From NCBI GenBank assembly GCA_963834755.1, contig CAWICQ010000012.1:1-64000 (forward strand): a stretch of 64,000 bases of DNA. The letters run 5' to 3'. The notes beneath the pieces were generated by a model that saw only the letters and a list, made by a program, of their open reading frames with translations, was not told where the DNA came from and did not search any database. Positions 36,398-44,710 of the stretch are shown here, piece after piece. A program made the translations under genes and the position numbers. Source of the stretch: Dokdonella_A sp963834755. Lineage in GTDB: Bacteria > Pseudomonadota > Gammaproteobacteria > Xanthomonadales > Rhodanobacteraceae. The first letter of the stretch is position 1. Each line of letters opens with the position of its first letter.

Positions 36398-36710
36398 GAC
36401 GGTTCCGAAGTCTCGTAGTCTGACGCGATGGTCCGGTCGTGGCGCGTCGATAGCTGACAACCTGCGGCAACGTACCGCTGAGGCTGCAATAGCCATTCAC
36501 GCTCCCCCTGACGCCGGGCGCCCTATCGCGGATTTCCATCTCCGCGCGCCCGTGTCTGCGCAGAATGCTGCAGAAATCATGCCATTACGTGAAAATATTC
36601 AGTAACGTGTCGCGTCGATAACGCGCCGACGACGCGTTCATTCGCGAGCAAAGTCGCCGCGGGCATGGTCGATCTCCCGATAACGACGCTTGTGTCGAGG
36701 AGGCCACTCC
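36398..36710. other. Intergenic stretch, no gene
   Basis: This stretch holds the likely promoter of the DUF4124 gene and nothing recognisable as coding. An A+T-rich imperfect palindrome, TTACGTGAAAATATTCAGTAA (36585-36605), stands out against the G+C-rich background. It could be an operator, but nothing ties it to a regulator. Confidence 0.4.
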
Positions 36711-36845
36711 ATGAAAACCCAGCTGCTGAAATCGCTGATCTTCGGCCTGTCGCTCGCCGTTACCGCGGCAAACAGTTCGGTCAGAAGAACAAGTGATCGT
36801 CGCACTCTCGCGTCATCGCACGGATGGAAACCGTCATTCCCATGA
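36711..36845 (+). CDS. Possible short signal-peptide ORF (remnant?)
   Basis: ATG 36711 has a very strong ribosome site (GAGGAGG about six bases upstream) and encodes a good signal peptide (MKTQLLKSLIFGLSLAVTAA), then 24 residues of unrecognised sequence ending at 36845. Good initiation signals with no mature domain suggest the 5' end of a secreted gene whose body has been lost. It may have been joined to the sorbosone-dehydrogenase remnant about 120 bases downstream (inference). Confidence 0.35.
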   Translation: MKTQLLKSLIFGLSLAVTAANSSVRRTSDRRTLASSHGWKPSFP

Positions 36846-36964
36846 CGCGCGAGGTGACGAGGTTCTCAATGGAATGAGGACGACCCACGTGTGCTCGTGA
36901 AGTCTGCAAGCGAACGCGTGCAAGCGTCGCCGCTAATGCCGACGTTCGGCGTTGCAGCAGGCTT

Positions 36965-37330
36965 GTGAGAGCGGGCTGTCGTCATGCGGGCTCGCGGGCA
37001 CCCCGAGCGCAAAATCGCATCACGCTGTTGCGCGTTGCGGACGGCGACGGTATCGCGGGAAATACGCAGCGTATTCCTCTCGGGCCTGCATTCGCCGTTC
37101 CGAATGGCGCTGCTCGGAGATGCGTTCTACCTCGCCGACACCGACGCGTTGCTGCGATTCAAATACGAGCCGGGCGAAACCAGCATTCGCGGATCGGGAA
37201 CCAATGTGACGGATCTTCTCGGCCGGTCCGATCAATCACCCTGGACCAAGAACGTCATCGCGAGCCCGGACGGCTCGAAGATCTACGTCACGGTCGGCTC
37301 GAACAGCGGCGCCTCACGGCGTCATCGGGC
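36965..37330 (+). pseudogene. Remnant of a PQQ-dependent sorbosone/glucose dehydrogenase-like gene
   Basis: Two frames joined near 37050 encode an internal piece of the secreted glucose/sorbosone dehydrogenase family: NRITLLRVADGDGIA, then RSVFLSGLHSPFRMALLGDAFYLADTDALLRF, and PWTKNVIASPDGSKIYVTVGSNSG. Dropping one G at about 37058-37060 (GCGGGAAATA) joins the first two blocks. A region near 37220-37240 needs one base removed and one added to read the family's GPINHPWTKN. Family members are about 400 residues long; only about 120 are present and both ends are missing. It is therefore a decayed gene, whatever the status of the other frameshifts in the window. Confidence 0.75.
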
Positions 37331-37447
37331 GCGGTGTCGCCTCAGTGAGATCCACGCGACGCGCGCCAACATGCCGCGCGCGGATATCGAGCGCGGCACG
37401 TTGAGCGTGCGGAGCGAGGATCGCGCGCCGGCAGGCGCGCGAGGAGA

Positions 37448-37636
37448 TCAGTGGGCCGAGGCCTGCAAAGCCGAAGCGATCGCGGCGTCGCCGCTCACAA
37501 GGTCTTTCCAGGAGATCGTAACCCCGTTGCGATGGCCCTTCGGGACGAGCTTGAGGCCATCCGGATCGATGGTCAGCGTGTAGGCCTGATCGCCGATGGC
37601 GATCTCGCGACGCAGGGGCTTGTCGAGTTTGGTCAT
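37448..37636 (-). CDS. Small conserved protein of unknown function
   Basis: The 62-residue product (MTKLDKPLRREIAIGDQAYTL...) is acidic/basic mixed, with a predicted beta-hairpin start and ISWKDLVSGDAAIASAL near the C-terminus. I recall similar 60-residue hypothetical proteins in other proteobacteria, but no named domain. ATG 37636 is preferred to the longer frame from 37723, which adds unrelated Pro-rich sequence; AAGGACC is just upstream. It stands alone between remnants. Confidence 0.6.
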   Translation of the reverse strand: MTKLDKPLRREIAIGDQAYTLTIDPDGLKLVPKGHRNGVTISWKDLVSGDAAIASALQASAH

Positions 37637-38174
37637 TGGGTTGGTCCTTATAGGGGCTGGTGCGGAGCCAGCATGGCGGGGGTCGGGCTTCGAATCAAGG
37701 ATTGCCGCGGACCGCCCTTTCATGCTGGGAGCGAGGGTCCGCGATGGCGCGTATTGCGGCTCCGGCTGCAGCCGCGCGCGATAATTATCAATTATTTCAT
37801 ATGGTTATCTGAAAGTCCAATGCGCGCTAGGCCGGCGACAGGCCGCCGACTATTCGCGACCCAGCCAAATGCGCTGAATGGACCGGTAAGAGATCGCTCG
37901 TTTCGGGCCCTCGGACGCCGTGCGCAGCGGCCGGAAGGTCCGCACCGGCACCGGCCAGATCGCCCCCTCCCCTGTAACTTCTTACAGGCAGCCAGTCGCG
38001 GCGATGGGAGCCACCATGAGCGCGGTAGCTATTTCCACTATGCGGCGTCCGCGACACCGGCGACATTTCGCCGTGGCACCCAACTCCTTTTCCCGCAAGG
38101 TCTGGGCCACCGATGCGCCCCATTCGAAAGATCGGCGCGCAGCCCGCGGCTCACGCAAGCGGCGAGCCCGCGGC
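37637..38174. other. Intergenic stretch between remnants, no gene
   Basis: Base composition changes over this stretch, including an A+T-rich patch at about 37780-37815. Open frames on both strands give no recognisable product. It may once have carried a regulator for the kinase-like gene downstream, but no such sequence is visible. Confidence 0.4.
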
Positions 38175-38453
38175 ATGACCGACATGGACGCCGATCGCTG
38201 GCGGCGCCTGCGGCCGTTGATCGAACGCGCAATCGATCTCGAAGGCGAAGAGCGAAGCGCTTATCTCGGCACGTTGCGCGGCGAAGACGAAGCGCTGCGC
38301 GATGTGCTGGCGCGACTTCTCGCCGCACACGAGCGCTTGCAAGGACGGGCTCTGCCGAACGCCTTGAAGCTCGTCACGCGCCTACTCGCAAGCGAGTCCC
38401 TCGACGAGGCGGACGGCATCGCAACGAGCGAACCGAGCGACACGATTCCTTGA
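38175..38453 (+). pseudogene. N-terminal fragment resembling Ser/Thr protein kinases
   Basis: The 92-residue frame reads MDADRWRRLRPLIERAIDLEGEERSAYLGTLRGEDEALRDVLARLLAAHERLQG. This is the helical leader found before the catalytic domain in many bacterial Ser/Thr kinases of Xanthomonadales and Acidobacteria. The kinase domain itself is absent; the frame ends at 38453 after a short acidic tail. It is probably a truncated gene; a stand-alone short protein is less likely. Confidence 0.55.
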
Positions 38454-38785
38454 CGGTCATACGACGGCGCAAGGCGCCAGATGCCACGTCATTGGCGCAT
38501 CCGATCTAAAGATCTCGCACCTCTCGCATGCGCCGGACACCTCGCGCGAACCGCAAAATCGCCTGCAGCGCAAGATCTTCTCGCGTTCGCATGGGTGCGT
38601 ACTGGCATCCCGGTTTGCGTAGGCTTCAGGGTCGCGGGCGGACTATTTGCAAAAGCCGCGATCCGACGCCACGTAATTCGGATCGTGCCGGACCCATGGG
38701 CGGCGGCGGACCTGCCGAACGCGCGCCGCTGCTGTCGAGTCCGCATCAAAACGGCGGGTTTCGCACAAACCCCACAGGAGACGCA
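38454..38785. other. Upstream region of zwf, no gene
   Basis: About 330 bases between the kinase fragment and zwf. No family-like product is visible on either strand. The promoter of the zwf-tal-pgi-pgm-tkt run should lie here; I could not identify a convincing -35/-10 pair. Confidence 0.4.
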
Positions 38786-40195
38786 GTGGTCATGACGGCC
38801 CCTTGCTCGGATGCATTTGTCTTTTTCGGCGCCACCGGCGACCTAGCCTACAAGAAGATCTTCCCGGCCCTGCAGGCGATGATGACGCGAGATCGGATCG
38901 ATGTGCCGATCATCGGTGTCGCCAGGTCCGGGTGGACGCGTGAGCGATTGATCGAACGTGCACGCGACAGTATTGCGCAAGCGGCCAAGGAAGAAGGCAC
39001 CAAGGTCGACGAAGCGGCGTTTGCGCAGCTGGCCGGGCGCCTTCAACACATCGACGGCGACTACAACGAAGCAGCGACGTACGCGCGCCTCAAGACATCG
39101 CTCGGCGCGGTTGCGCGGCCGCTTTACTATCTCGCCATTCCGCCGGCAGCGTTCGGCAGAGTGGTCGATGGATTGCATGACGCCGGATGCGCCGATGGTG
39201 CACGCGTTGTGCTCGAAAAGCCGTTCGGTCGAGACCTTGCGTCAGCGCGCGCGCTCAACCGCACGCTGCATGGCGTGTTCCCCGAGCGTTCCATCTTTCG
39301 CATCGATCATTTCCTCGGCAAGGAGGCCGTGCTGAACCTCCTCTATTTCCGCTTCGCGAACGCGTTCCTGGAGCCGATCTGGAATCGCAGCTACATCGAC
39401 AACGTGCAGATCACCATGGCCGAGGCATTCGACGTCGCGGGTCGCGGCGCGTTCTACGATGAAGTGGGCGCGATTCGCGACGTGCTGCAGAATCATCTGC
39501 TGCAAGTCGCCGCGCTGCTCGCGATGGAGGCGCCGACCGGTGGAACGGCTGCCTCGTCGAGCGACGAGAAACTGCGCGCGTTCCGTGCGATGCGTCCGAT
39601 CGATCCGAAAAATGTGGTTCGCGGTCAGTACCGTGGCTATCGCGACACCAAGGGCGTCGCGCCGGATTCGGATGTGGAAACATTCGTCGCGCTGCGACTG
39701 TGCATCGACAATACGCGTTGGAACGGCGTTCCGTTCTATATCCGTGCCGGCAAGCAATTGCCGGTCACGGCGACCGAGGTGCTGGTCAAGCTGAAAGCCC
39801 CGCCGCCCGTCTTCGACGACGCCAAGCAACCGCATTCGAACTATTTTCGTTTTCGCCTCGGCCCCGAAGTCGTCATCGCAGAAGGCGCGCGCGTGAAGAC
39901 ACCCGGTGAAACGATGCGCGGCGAACGCGTGGAACTCATCGTTAACCACCGCGCGGCGCGCAGGAAATCACCGTACGAACGCCTGCTGAGCGATGCGATG
40001 TGCGGCGACAACACGCTTTTCATCAGCGATGAATGCGTCGAGGCCGCGTGGGCCGTCGTCGATCGTGCCCTGCACCACGAAACACCGGTCATCGGTTACG
40101 AACCGGGCAGTTGGGGACCGAAGGAAGCCGCGCGAATCACCGCGGCCGAAGGCGGCTGGCACGATCCGACGCGCGAGGCCACGAACCCATGTTGA
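38786..40195 (+). CDS. zwf: Glucose-6-phosphate dehydrogenase
   Basis: Zwf oxidises glucose 6-phosphate to 6-phosphogluconolactone. The roughly 469-residue product has the dinucleotide motif FGATGDLAYKKIFPAL, VVLEKPFGRDL and the active-site RIDHFLGKEAVLNLLYFRFAN. It also has VQITMAEAFDVAGRGAFYDEVGAIRDVLQNHLLQ and YIRAGKQLPVTATEV. The position after GDLA is Y rather than the common R/K, so coenzyme preference should be tested. GTG 38786 has AGGAG five bases upstream; ATG 38792 is the alternative. It is the first gene of the sugar-phosphate operon; tal follows after 61 bases. Confidence 0.96.
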   Translation: MVMTAPCSDAFVFFGATGDLAYKKIFPALQAMMTRDRIDVPIIGVARSGWTRERLIERARDSIAQAAKEEGTKVDEAAFAQLAGRLQHIDGDYNEAATYARLKTSLGAVARPLYYLAIPPAAFGRVVDGLHDAGCADGARVVLEKPFGRDLASARALNRTLHGVFPERSIFRIDHFLGKEAVLNLLYFRFANAFLEPIWNRSYIDNVQITMAEAFDVAGRGAFYDEVGAIRDVLQNHLLQVAALLAMEAPTGGTAASSSDEKLRAFRAMRPIDPKNVVRGQYRGYRDTKGVAPDSDVETFVALRLCIDNTRWNGVPFYIRAGKQLPVTATEVLVKLKAPPPVFDDAKQPHSNYFRFRLGPEVVIAEGARVKTPGETMRGERVELIVNHRAARRKSPYERLLSDAMCGDNTLFISDECVEAAWAVVDRALHHETPVIGYEPGSWGPKEAARITAAEGGWHDPTREATNPC

Positions 40196-40256
40196 TGCGG
40201 CCGTCATCGCCGACCGCGCGGACGTCATCGAGCCGAATCGAAAGACGGAGTTCATC

Positions 40257-41348
40257 ATGAATGCACCGCAGCAATTACACGCACTCGGCCAGAGTCTCTG
40301 GCTGGACAACATCACCCGCACGCTGCTCGACGATGGCACGCTGGCGCGCTACATCGCCGAGTACGCGATCAGCGGGCTCACCTCGAACCCGAGCATCTTT
40401 GACGCTGCGATCGGCCAAGGACATGCGTACGACGATGACATACGCAGCAAGACGCAACGCGGATGCAGCGGCGACGTGCTGTTCATGGAGCTGGCGCTCG
40501 ACGATCTGCGTCGCGCCGCGGATCTGTTTCGCCCGATATTCAACGCAACAGGACATGTCGACGGCTGGGTATCGATGGAAGTCTCGCCGCTGCTCGCGAC
40601 CGACACGGCCGGCTCCATCGCCGCAGCGGGACGCATCAATCGCGCCGCCGGACCCGACAACCTGTTCGTGAAGATTCCCGGTACGCCGGAAGGAATGCCG
40701 GCGATCGAGGAATCGATTTTTTCGGGTGTGCCGATCAACGTGACGCTGCTGTTCTCGTGTGAGCAGTACAGGGCCGCCGCAGAAGCGTATATGCGCGGCA
40801 TCGAACGCCGCGTCGCGGCCGGACGCTCGCCGGGTGTCGCTTCGGTGGCCTCGCTCTTCGTCAGCCGATGGGACGTCGCGGCAAACAAGGAGCTGCCCTC
40901 GGACCTGCGCAATCGGCTCGGCATCGCCGTGGCGCAGCAGACGTACCGCGAATATCGCCGGTTGCTCGTGTCGGAGCGGTGGCAGAAGCTCGCCGCCGCA
41001 GGCGCGCGCCCGCAACGCCTACTCTGGGCCAGCACCGGCACCAAGGACCCTTCGGCTTCGGATACCCTGTACGTCACCGCGCTCGCGGCACCCGACACAA
41101 TCGATACGATGCCCGACAAAACCCTGCAGGCGCTCGCCGATCACGGCCGACTCGACGGCGTGATGCCCGAGGACGGCGGCGATTGCGATGCGATGCTCGC
41201 ACGTATCGAGCAGGCCGGCGTCGGCATCGGCGCGCTCGCGGCGAAATTGCAGAAGGAGGGCACGGAGGCCTTCGTCAAATCGTGGAACGAGCTGCTCGGT
41301 CGAATCGAAGATAAAGCGCGCGGACTCAAGTCGGGCCGCGTCGCATGA
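40257..41348 (+). CDS. tal: Transaldolase
   Basis: Transaldolase moves a three-carbon unit between sedoheptulose 7-phosphate and glyceraldehyde 3-phosphate. The 363-residue product has the N-terminal LWLDNITRTLLDDGTLARYI, ISGLTSNPSIFDAAI and the Schiff-base lysine K139 in NLFVKIPGTPEGMPAI. It also has INVTLLFSCEQY and LLWASTGTKDPSASDTLYVTAL. This is the longer (about 360-residue) transaldolase subclass of actinobacteria and many proteobacteria, not the TalB type. Its stop overlaps the pgi start (ATGA), so the two are translationally coupled. Confidence 0.96.
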   Translation: MNAPQQLHALGQSLWLDNITRTLLDDGTLARYIAEYAISGLTSNPSIFDAAIGQGHAYDDDIRSKTQRGCSGDVLFMELALDDLRRAADLFRPIFNATGHVDGWVSMEVSPLLATDTAGSIAAAGRINRAAGPDNLFVKIPGTPEGMPAIEESIFSGVPINVTLLFSCEQYRAAAEAYMRGIERRVAAGRSPGVASVASLFVSRWDVAANKELPSDLRNRLGIAVAQQTYREYRRLLVSERWQKLAAAGARPQRLLWASTGTKDPSASDTLYVTALAAPDTIDTMPDKTLQALADHGRLDGVMPEDGGDCDAMLARIEQAGVGIGALAAKLQKEGTEAFVKSWNELLGRIEDKARGLKSGRVA

Positions 41349-43030
41349 GCGGCGGTTCGACTCTCACGACGTCGTCCGAATGGAGCGCGCTGAAGCAGCA
41401 CGCAACCGTCATGCGCAAGCAGCATTTGCGGGAGCTGTTCGCCGGCGATCCCGAGCGCGGCGAGCGCTTCGCGGTCGACGACGTCGGCATCTATTTCGAC
41501 TATTCGAAGCAGCGCATCGATGCTCGGACGATGGAGCTTCTGCGCGAGCTGGCCCAGGCTCGCCGCTTGAGCCGACATATCGACGCGATGTTTCGCGGCG
41601 AGAAGATCAACACCACCGAGCATCGCGCGGTCCTGCACGTTGCGCTGCGCGCGCCGCGGGACGAGAAGATTATCGTCGCCGGTCACGATGTCGTGCCCGA
41701 CGTGCACGCGGTGCTCGACCGCATGTTCGCGTTCGCTGACAGACTCCGCAACGGCGAGTGGGTCGGCCATACCGGAAAGCGCATCCGCAATGTCGTCAGC
41801 ATAGGCATCGGCGGTTCGGACTTGGGTCCGGTGATGGCATACGAAGCGCTGTGCGCGTACAGCCGCCGCGACATGAACTTCCGATTCGTATCGAACGTCG
41901 ACGGCACCGATTTCGCCGAAGCCACGCACGACATCGATGCGGCGGAGACACTTTTCATCGTTTGTTCCAAGACATTCACGACGCTCGAGACGCTGAGCAA
42001 CGCACACGCGGCGCGCCGCTGGTGCCTCAGCGCGCTCGGCGACGATAAGGCCGTCGCCAAACACTTCGTCGCGGTTTCGACGAACGCCGATGCGGTGCGC
42101 GCATTCGGCATCGACACGATGCACATGTTCGGCTTCTGGGATTGGGTCGGCGGCCGCTATTCGATGGACTCGGCGATCGGCCTCTCGACGCTGATCGCGA
42201 TCGGACCCGAGCATTTCCGCGCGATGCTCGAAGGTTTCCGCGCGATGGACGTGCACTTCCGTTCGACGCCGTTCGACCGGAACCTGCCTGTGCTGATGGG
42301 AATGCTCGCGATCTGGAATGCAAATTTTCTCGACGCGTCCACCATCGCGGTGCTGCCCTACGAGCAATATCTGAAACGCTTTCCGGCCTATCTCCAGCAG
42401 CTCACGATGGAGAGCAACGGCAAGCACGTGACATCCGACGGCGCGCGCGTCGACTACGAAACGAGCCCGATTGTTTGGGGCGAGCCCGGTACCAACGGCC
42501 AGCATTCGTTCTATCAGCTGCTGCATCAGGGTACGCGGCTCGTGCCGTGCGATTTCATCGGCTTCGGCGAACCGCTGAATCCGATTCCAGTATCGTTTGG
42601 CGACGCGCCGGCCGGCAGCGATCAGCACGATCTGCTGATCGCGAATCTGATTGCGCAGGGCGAAGCGCTCGCATTCGGCAAAACCGCTGAGGAAGTGCGC
42701 GCCGGAGGCACGGCGGCCGAATTGGTTCCGCATCGCACGTTCGAAGGCAACCGTCCGAGCTCGACGTTGCTGATGTCGAAGCTCACGCCGCGCGCGCTCG
42801 GCACGCTCGTCGCGCTGTACGAACACAGCGTATTCGTGCAGGGCGTGATCTGGGACATCGATTCGTTCGATCAGTGGGGCGTCGAGCTCGGCAAGCAGCT
42901 GGCGAAGAAAACGGCGCTCGAGGTTGCGGATGAAAACGCGCCGAACCTCGTTCACGACAGCTCGACGAATGCGTTGATACGCCGCTATCGACGCCTGCGC
43001 GCGCGAAGCGATGGCGGACCTGCGAGATGA
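41345..43030 (+). CDS. pgi: Glucose-6-phosphate isomerase
   Basis: Pgi interconverts glucose 6-phosphate and fructose 6-phosphate. The 561-residue product has IGIGGSDLGP at 153-162, the SKTFTTLETLSNA phosphate loop, FWDWVGGRYSMDSAIGL and GEPGTNGQHSFYQLLHQGTRLVPCDFIGF. The C-terminal EHSVFVQGVIWDIDSFDQWGVELGKQLA is also standard. The length is close to E. coli Pgi (549). It overlaps tal at the 5' end and pgm at the 3' end, each by four bases, so this is a tightly coupled operon. Confidence 0.98.
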   Translation: MSGGSTLTTSSEWSALKQHATVMRKQHLRELFAGDPERGERFAVDDVGIYFDYSKQRIDARTMELLRELAQARRLSRHIDAMFRGEKINTTEHRAVLHVALRAPRDEKIIVAGHDVVPDVHAVLDRMFAFADRLRNGEWVGHTGKRIRNVVSIGIGGSDLGPVMAYEALCAYSRRDMNFRFVSNVDGTDFAEATHDIDAAETLFIVCSKTFTTLETLSNAHAARRWCLSALGDDKAVAKHFVAVSTNADAVRAFGIDTMHMFGFWDWVGGRYSMDSAIGLSTLIAIGPEHFRAMLEGFRAMDVHFRSTPFDRNLPVLMGMLAIWNANFLDASTIAVLPYEQYLKRFPAYLQQLTMESNGKHVTSDGARVDYETSPIVWGEPGTNGQHSFYQLLHQGTRLVPCDFIGFGEPLNPIPVSFGDAPAGSDQHDLLIANLIAQGEALAFGKTAEEVRAGGTAAELVPHRTFEGNRPSSTLLMSKLTPRALGTLVALYEHSVFVQGVIWDIDSFDQWGVELGKQLAKKTALEVADENAPNLVHDSSTNALIRRYRRLRARSDGGPAR

Positions 43031-44679
43031 GTCAACGCATCAGTCCGCTGGCAGGCAAGCTGGCGCCAAGATCGATTCTCGTCGACGTGCCGAAACTGCT
43101 GGCCGCTTACGCGGAACTGAAGCCCGATCCCGCCGAGCCATCGCAGCGCGTGGCGTTCGGCACGTCCGGCCATCGCGGCAATCCGTTCGAGCGGACCTTC
43201 AACGAGTGGCACATCCTGGCGATGAGCCAGGCGATTTGCGATTACCGCAAGAGCCAGAAAATCGATGGTCCGCTGTTCATCGGCATGGATACGCACGCTG
43301 TTTCGGCCCCGGCTTTTGAAAGCGCGCTCGGAGTATTCGCTGCGAATGGCATCGACACAATGGTTTCGGCCGGTGGCGAATTCACGCCGACGCCGGCGGT
43401 ATCGCATGCGATTCTCGTGCACAACCGTGGTCGCAGAAGCGGCCTTGCCGACGGCATCGTGATCACGCCTTCGCACAATCCGCCGGACAACGGCGGCTTC
43501 AAATACAACCCGACGAACGGCGGCCCGGCGGACACCGACGTGACCGGCTGGGTGCAGAAGCGCGCCAATGCGTTGCTCGAAGGCAGACTCGATGGCGTGC
43601 AGAGAATGCCGTTTTCGCAAGCGCGCCGCGCTGCCACGACGCACGAGCACGATTACCTTGCCCACTACGTCGCCGATCTCGACAACATCGTCGACTTCGC
43701 AGCGATCCGCGCCGCGGGCATCCGCATGGCCGTCGATCCGCTCGGCGGCGCAGGCGTGCACTACTGGGCGCCGATCGCCGAGCGTTACAACCTCGATTTG
43801 ACCGTCGTCAGCGAAGCCGTCGATCCGCAATTTGCGTTCATGACCGTCGATTGGGACGGACGCATCCGCATGGATCCGTCGTCGTCCTTTGCGATGCAGC
43901 GGTTGATCGGGCTCAAGGATCGATACGATGTCGCGTTCGGCTGCGACACCGATCACGACCGCCACGGCATCGTCACGCGCAGCGGTGGTTTGATGGAGCC
44001 GAATCACTATCTGTCGGTGCTGATCGATTATCTGTTCCGTCATCGACCGCGATGGAATGCGAGCGCCGCCGTCGGCAAGACGCTGGTCAGCACGGCGATG
44101 ATCGATCGCGTCACGCAGCGGCTGGGCCGTCGACTCTACGAAGTTCCGGTCGGTTTCAAATGGTTCTCGGCGGGACTGTTCGATGGCTCGCTCGGTTTCG
44201 GCGGCGAAGAAAGCGCCGGCGCATCGTTGCTGCGGCGCGACGGATCGGTGTGGACGACCGACAAGGACGGCTTGGTTCCCGCGCTCTTGTCCGCCGAGAT
44301 TACCGCGCGTTGCGGCAAGGATCCCGCGGAAATGTACCGTGGCCTCACCGCAGAGCTCGGCGCACCGGTGTTCGATCGCGTCGAAGCGCCCGCGAACAAT
44401 GAGCAAAAAGCGAAGCTTGCCAAACTCGCGCCCGATCGCGTGCGCGGCGATCGTCTCGCCGGCGAAGCGATCGAGCAGGTGATCGATCGCGCCCCCGGCA
44501 ACGATGCACCGATCGGCGGAATAAAAGTGATCGCGAAGAGCGGCTGGTTCGCCGCGCGACCTTCCGGCACCGAAGCGATCTACAAGATCTACGCGGAGAG
44601 CTTCAACGGCGATGCGCATCTGCAAGACATACTGAAGGAAGCCCAGATCATCGTCGACGCCGCACTCGATGCGGCCTGA
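43027..44679 (+). CDS. pgm: Phosphoglucomutase (alpha-D-glucose phosphate-specific)
   Basis: Pgm interconverts glucose 1-phosphate and glucose 6-phosphate. The 550-residue product has the phosphoserine loop TPSHNPPDNGG (S149), the metal loop DTDHDRHGIVT, the sugar-binding GFGGEESAGASLL and the phosphate-binding RPSGTEAIYKIYAESF. It is the E. coli Pgm type (about 546 residues). It overlaps pgi by four bases. It connects glucose 1-phosphate, the precursor of UDP-glucose and the product of GH94-type phosphorolysis, to the oxidative pathway encoded around it. UDP-glucose pyrophosphorylase itself is not in the window. Confidence 0.97.
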   Translation: MSQRISPLAGKLAPRSILVDVPKLLAAYAELKPDPAEPSQRVAFGTSGHRGNPFERTFNEWHILAMSQAICDYRKSQKIDGPLFIGMDTHAVSAPAFESALGVFAANGIDTMVSAGGEFTPTPAVSHAILVHNRGRRSGLADGIVITPSHNPPDNGGFKYNPTNGGPADTDVTGWVQKRANALLEGRLDGVQRMPFSQARRAATTHEHDYLAHYVADLDNIVDFAAIRAAGIRMAVDPLGGAGVHYWAPIAERYNLDLTVVSEAVDPQFAFMTVDWDGRIRMDPSSSFAMQRLIGLKDRYDVAFGCDTDHDRHGIVTRSGGLMEPNHYLSVLIDYLFRHRPRWNASAAVGKTLVSTAMIDRVTQRLGRRLYEVPVGFKWFSAGLFDGSLGFGGEESAGASLLRRDGSVWTTDKDGLVPALLSAEITARCGKDPAEMYRGLTAELGAPVFDRVEAPANNEQKAKLAKLAPDRVRGDRLAGEAIEQVIDRAPGNDAPIGGIKVIAKSGWFAARPSGTEAIYKIYAESFNGDAHLQDILKEAQIIVDAALDAA

Positions 44680-44710
44680 TGGCGACGACGCACGAGTGGA
44701 GGACACCGCC

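Noticed and set aside
36585..36605. A+T-rich imperfect palindrome as a defined operator
   Set aside because: Only one copy seen, no regulator gene nearby, and symmetry is imperfect; kept only as a remark in the intergenic entry.
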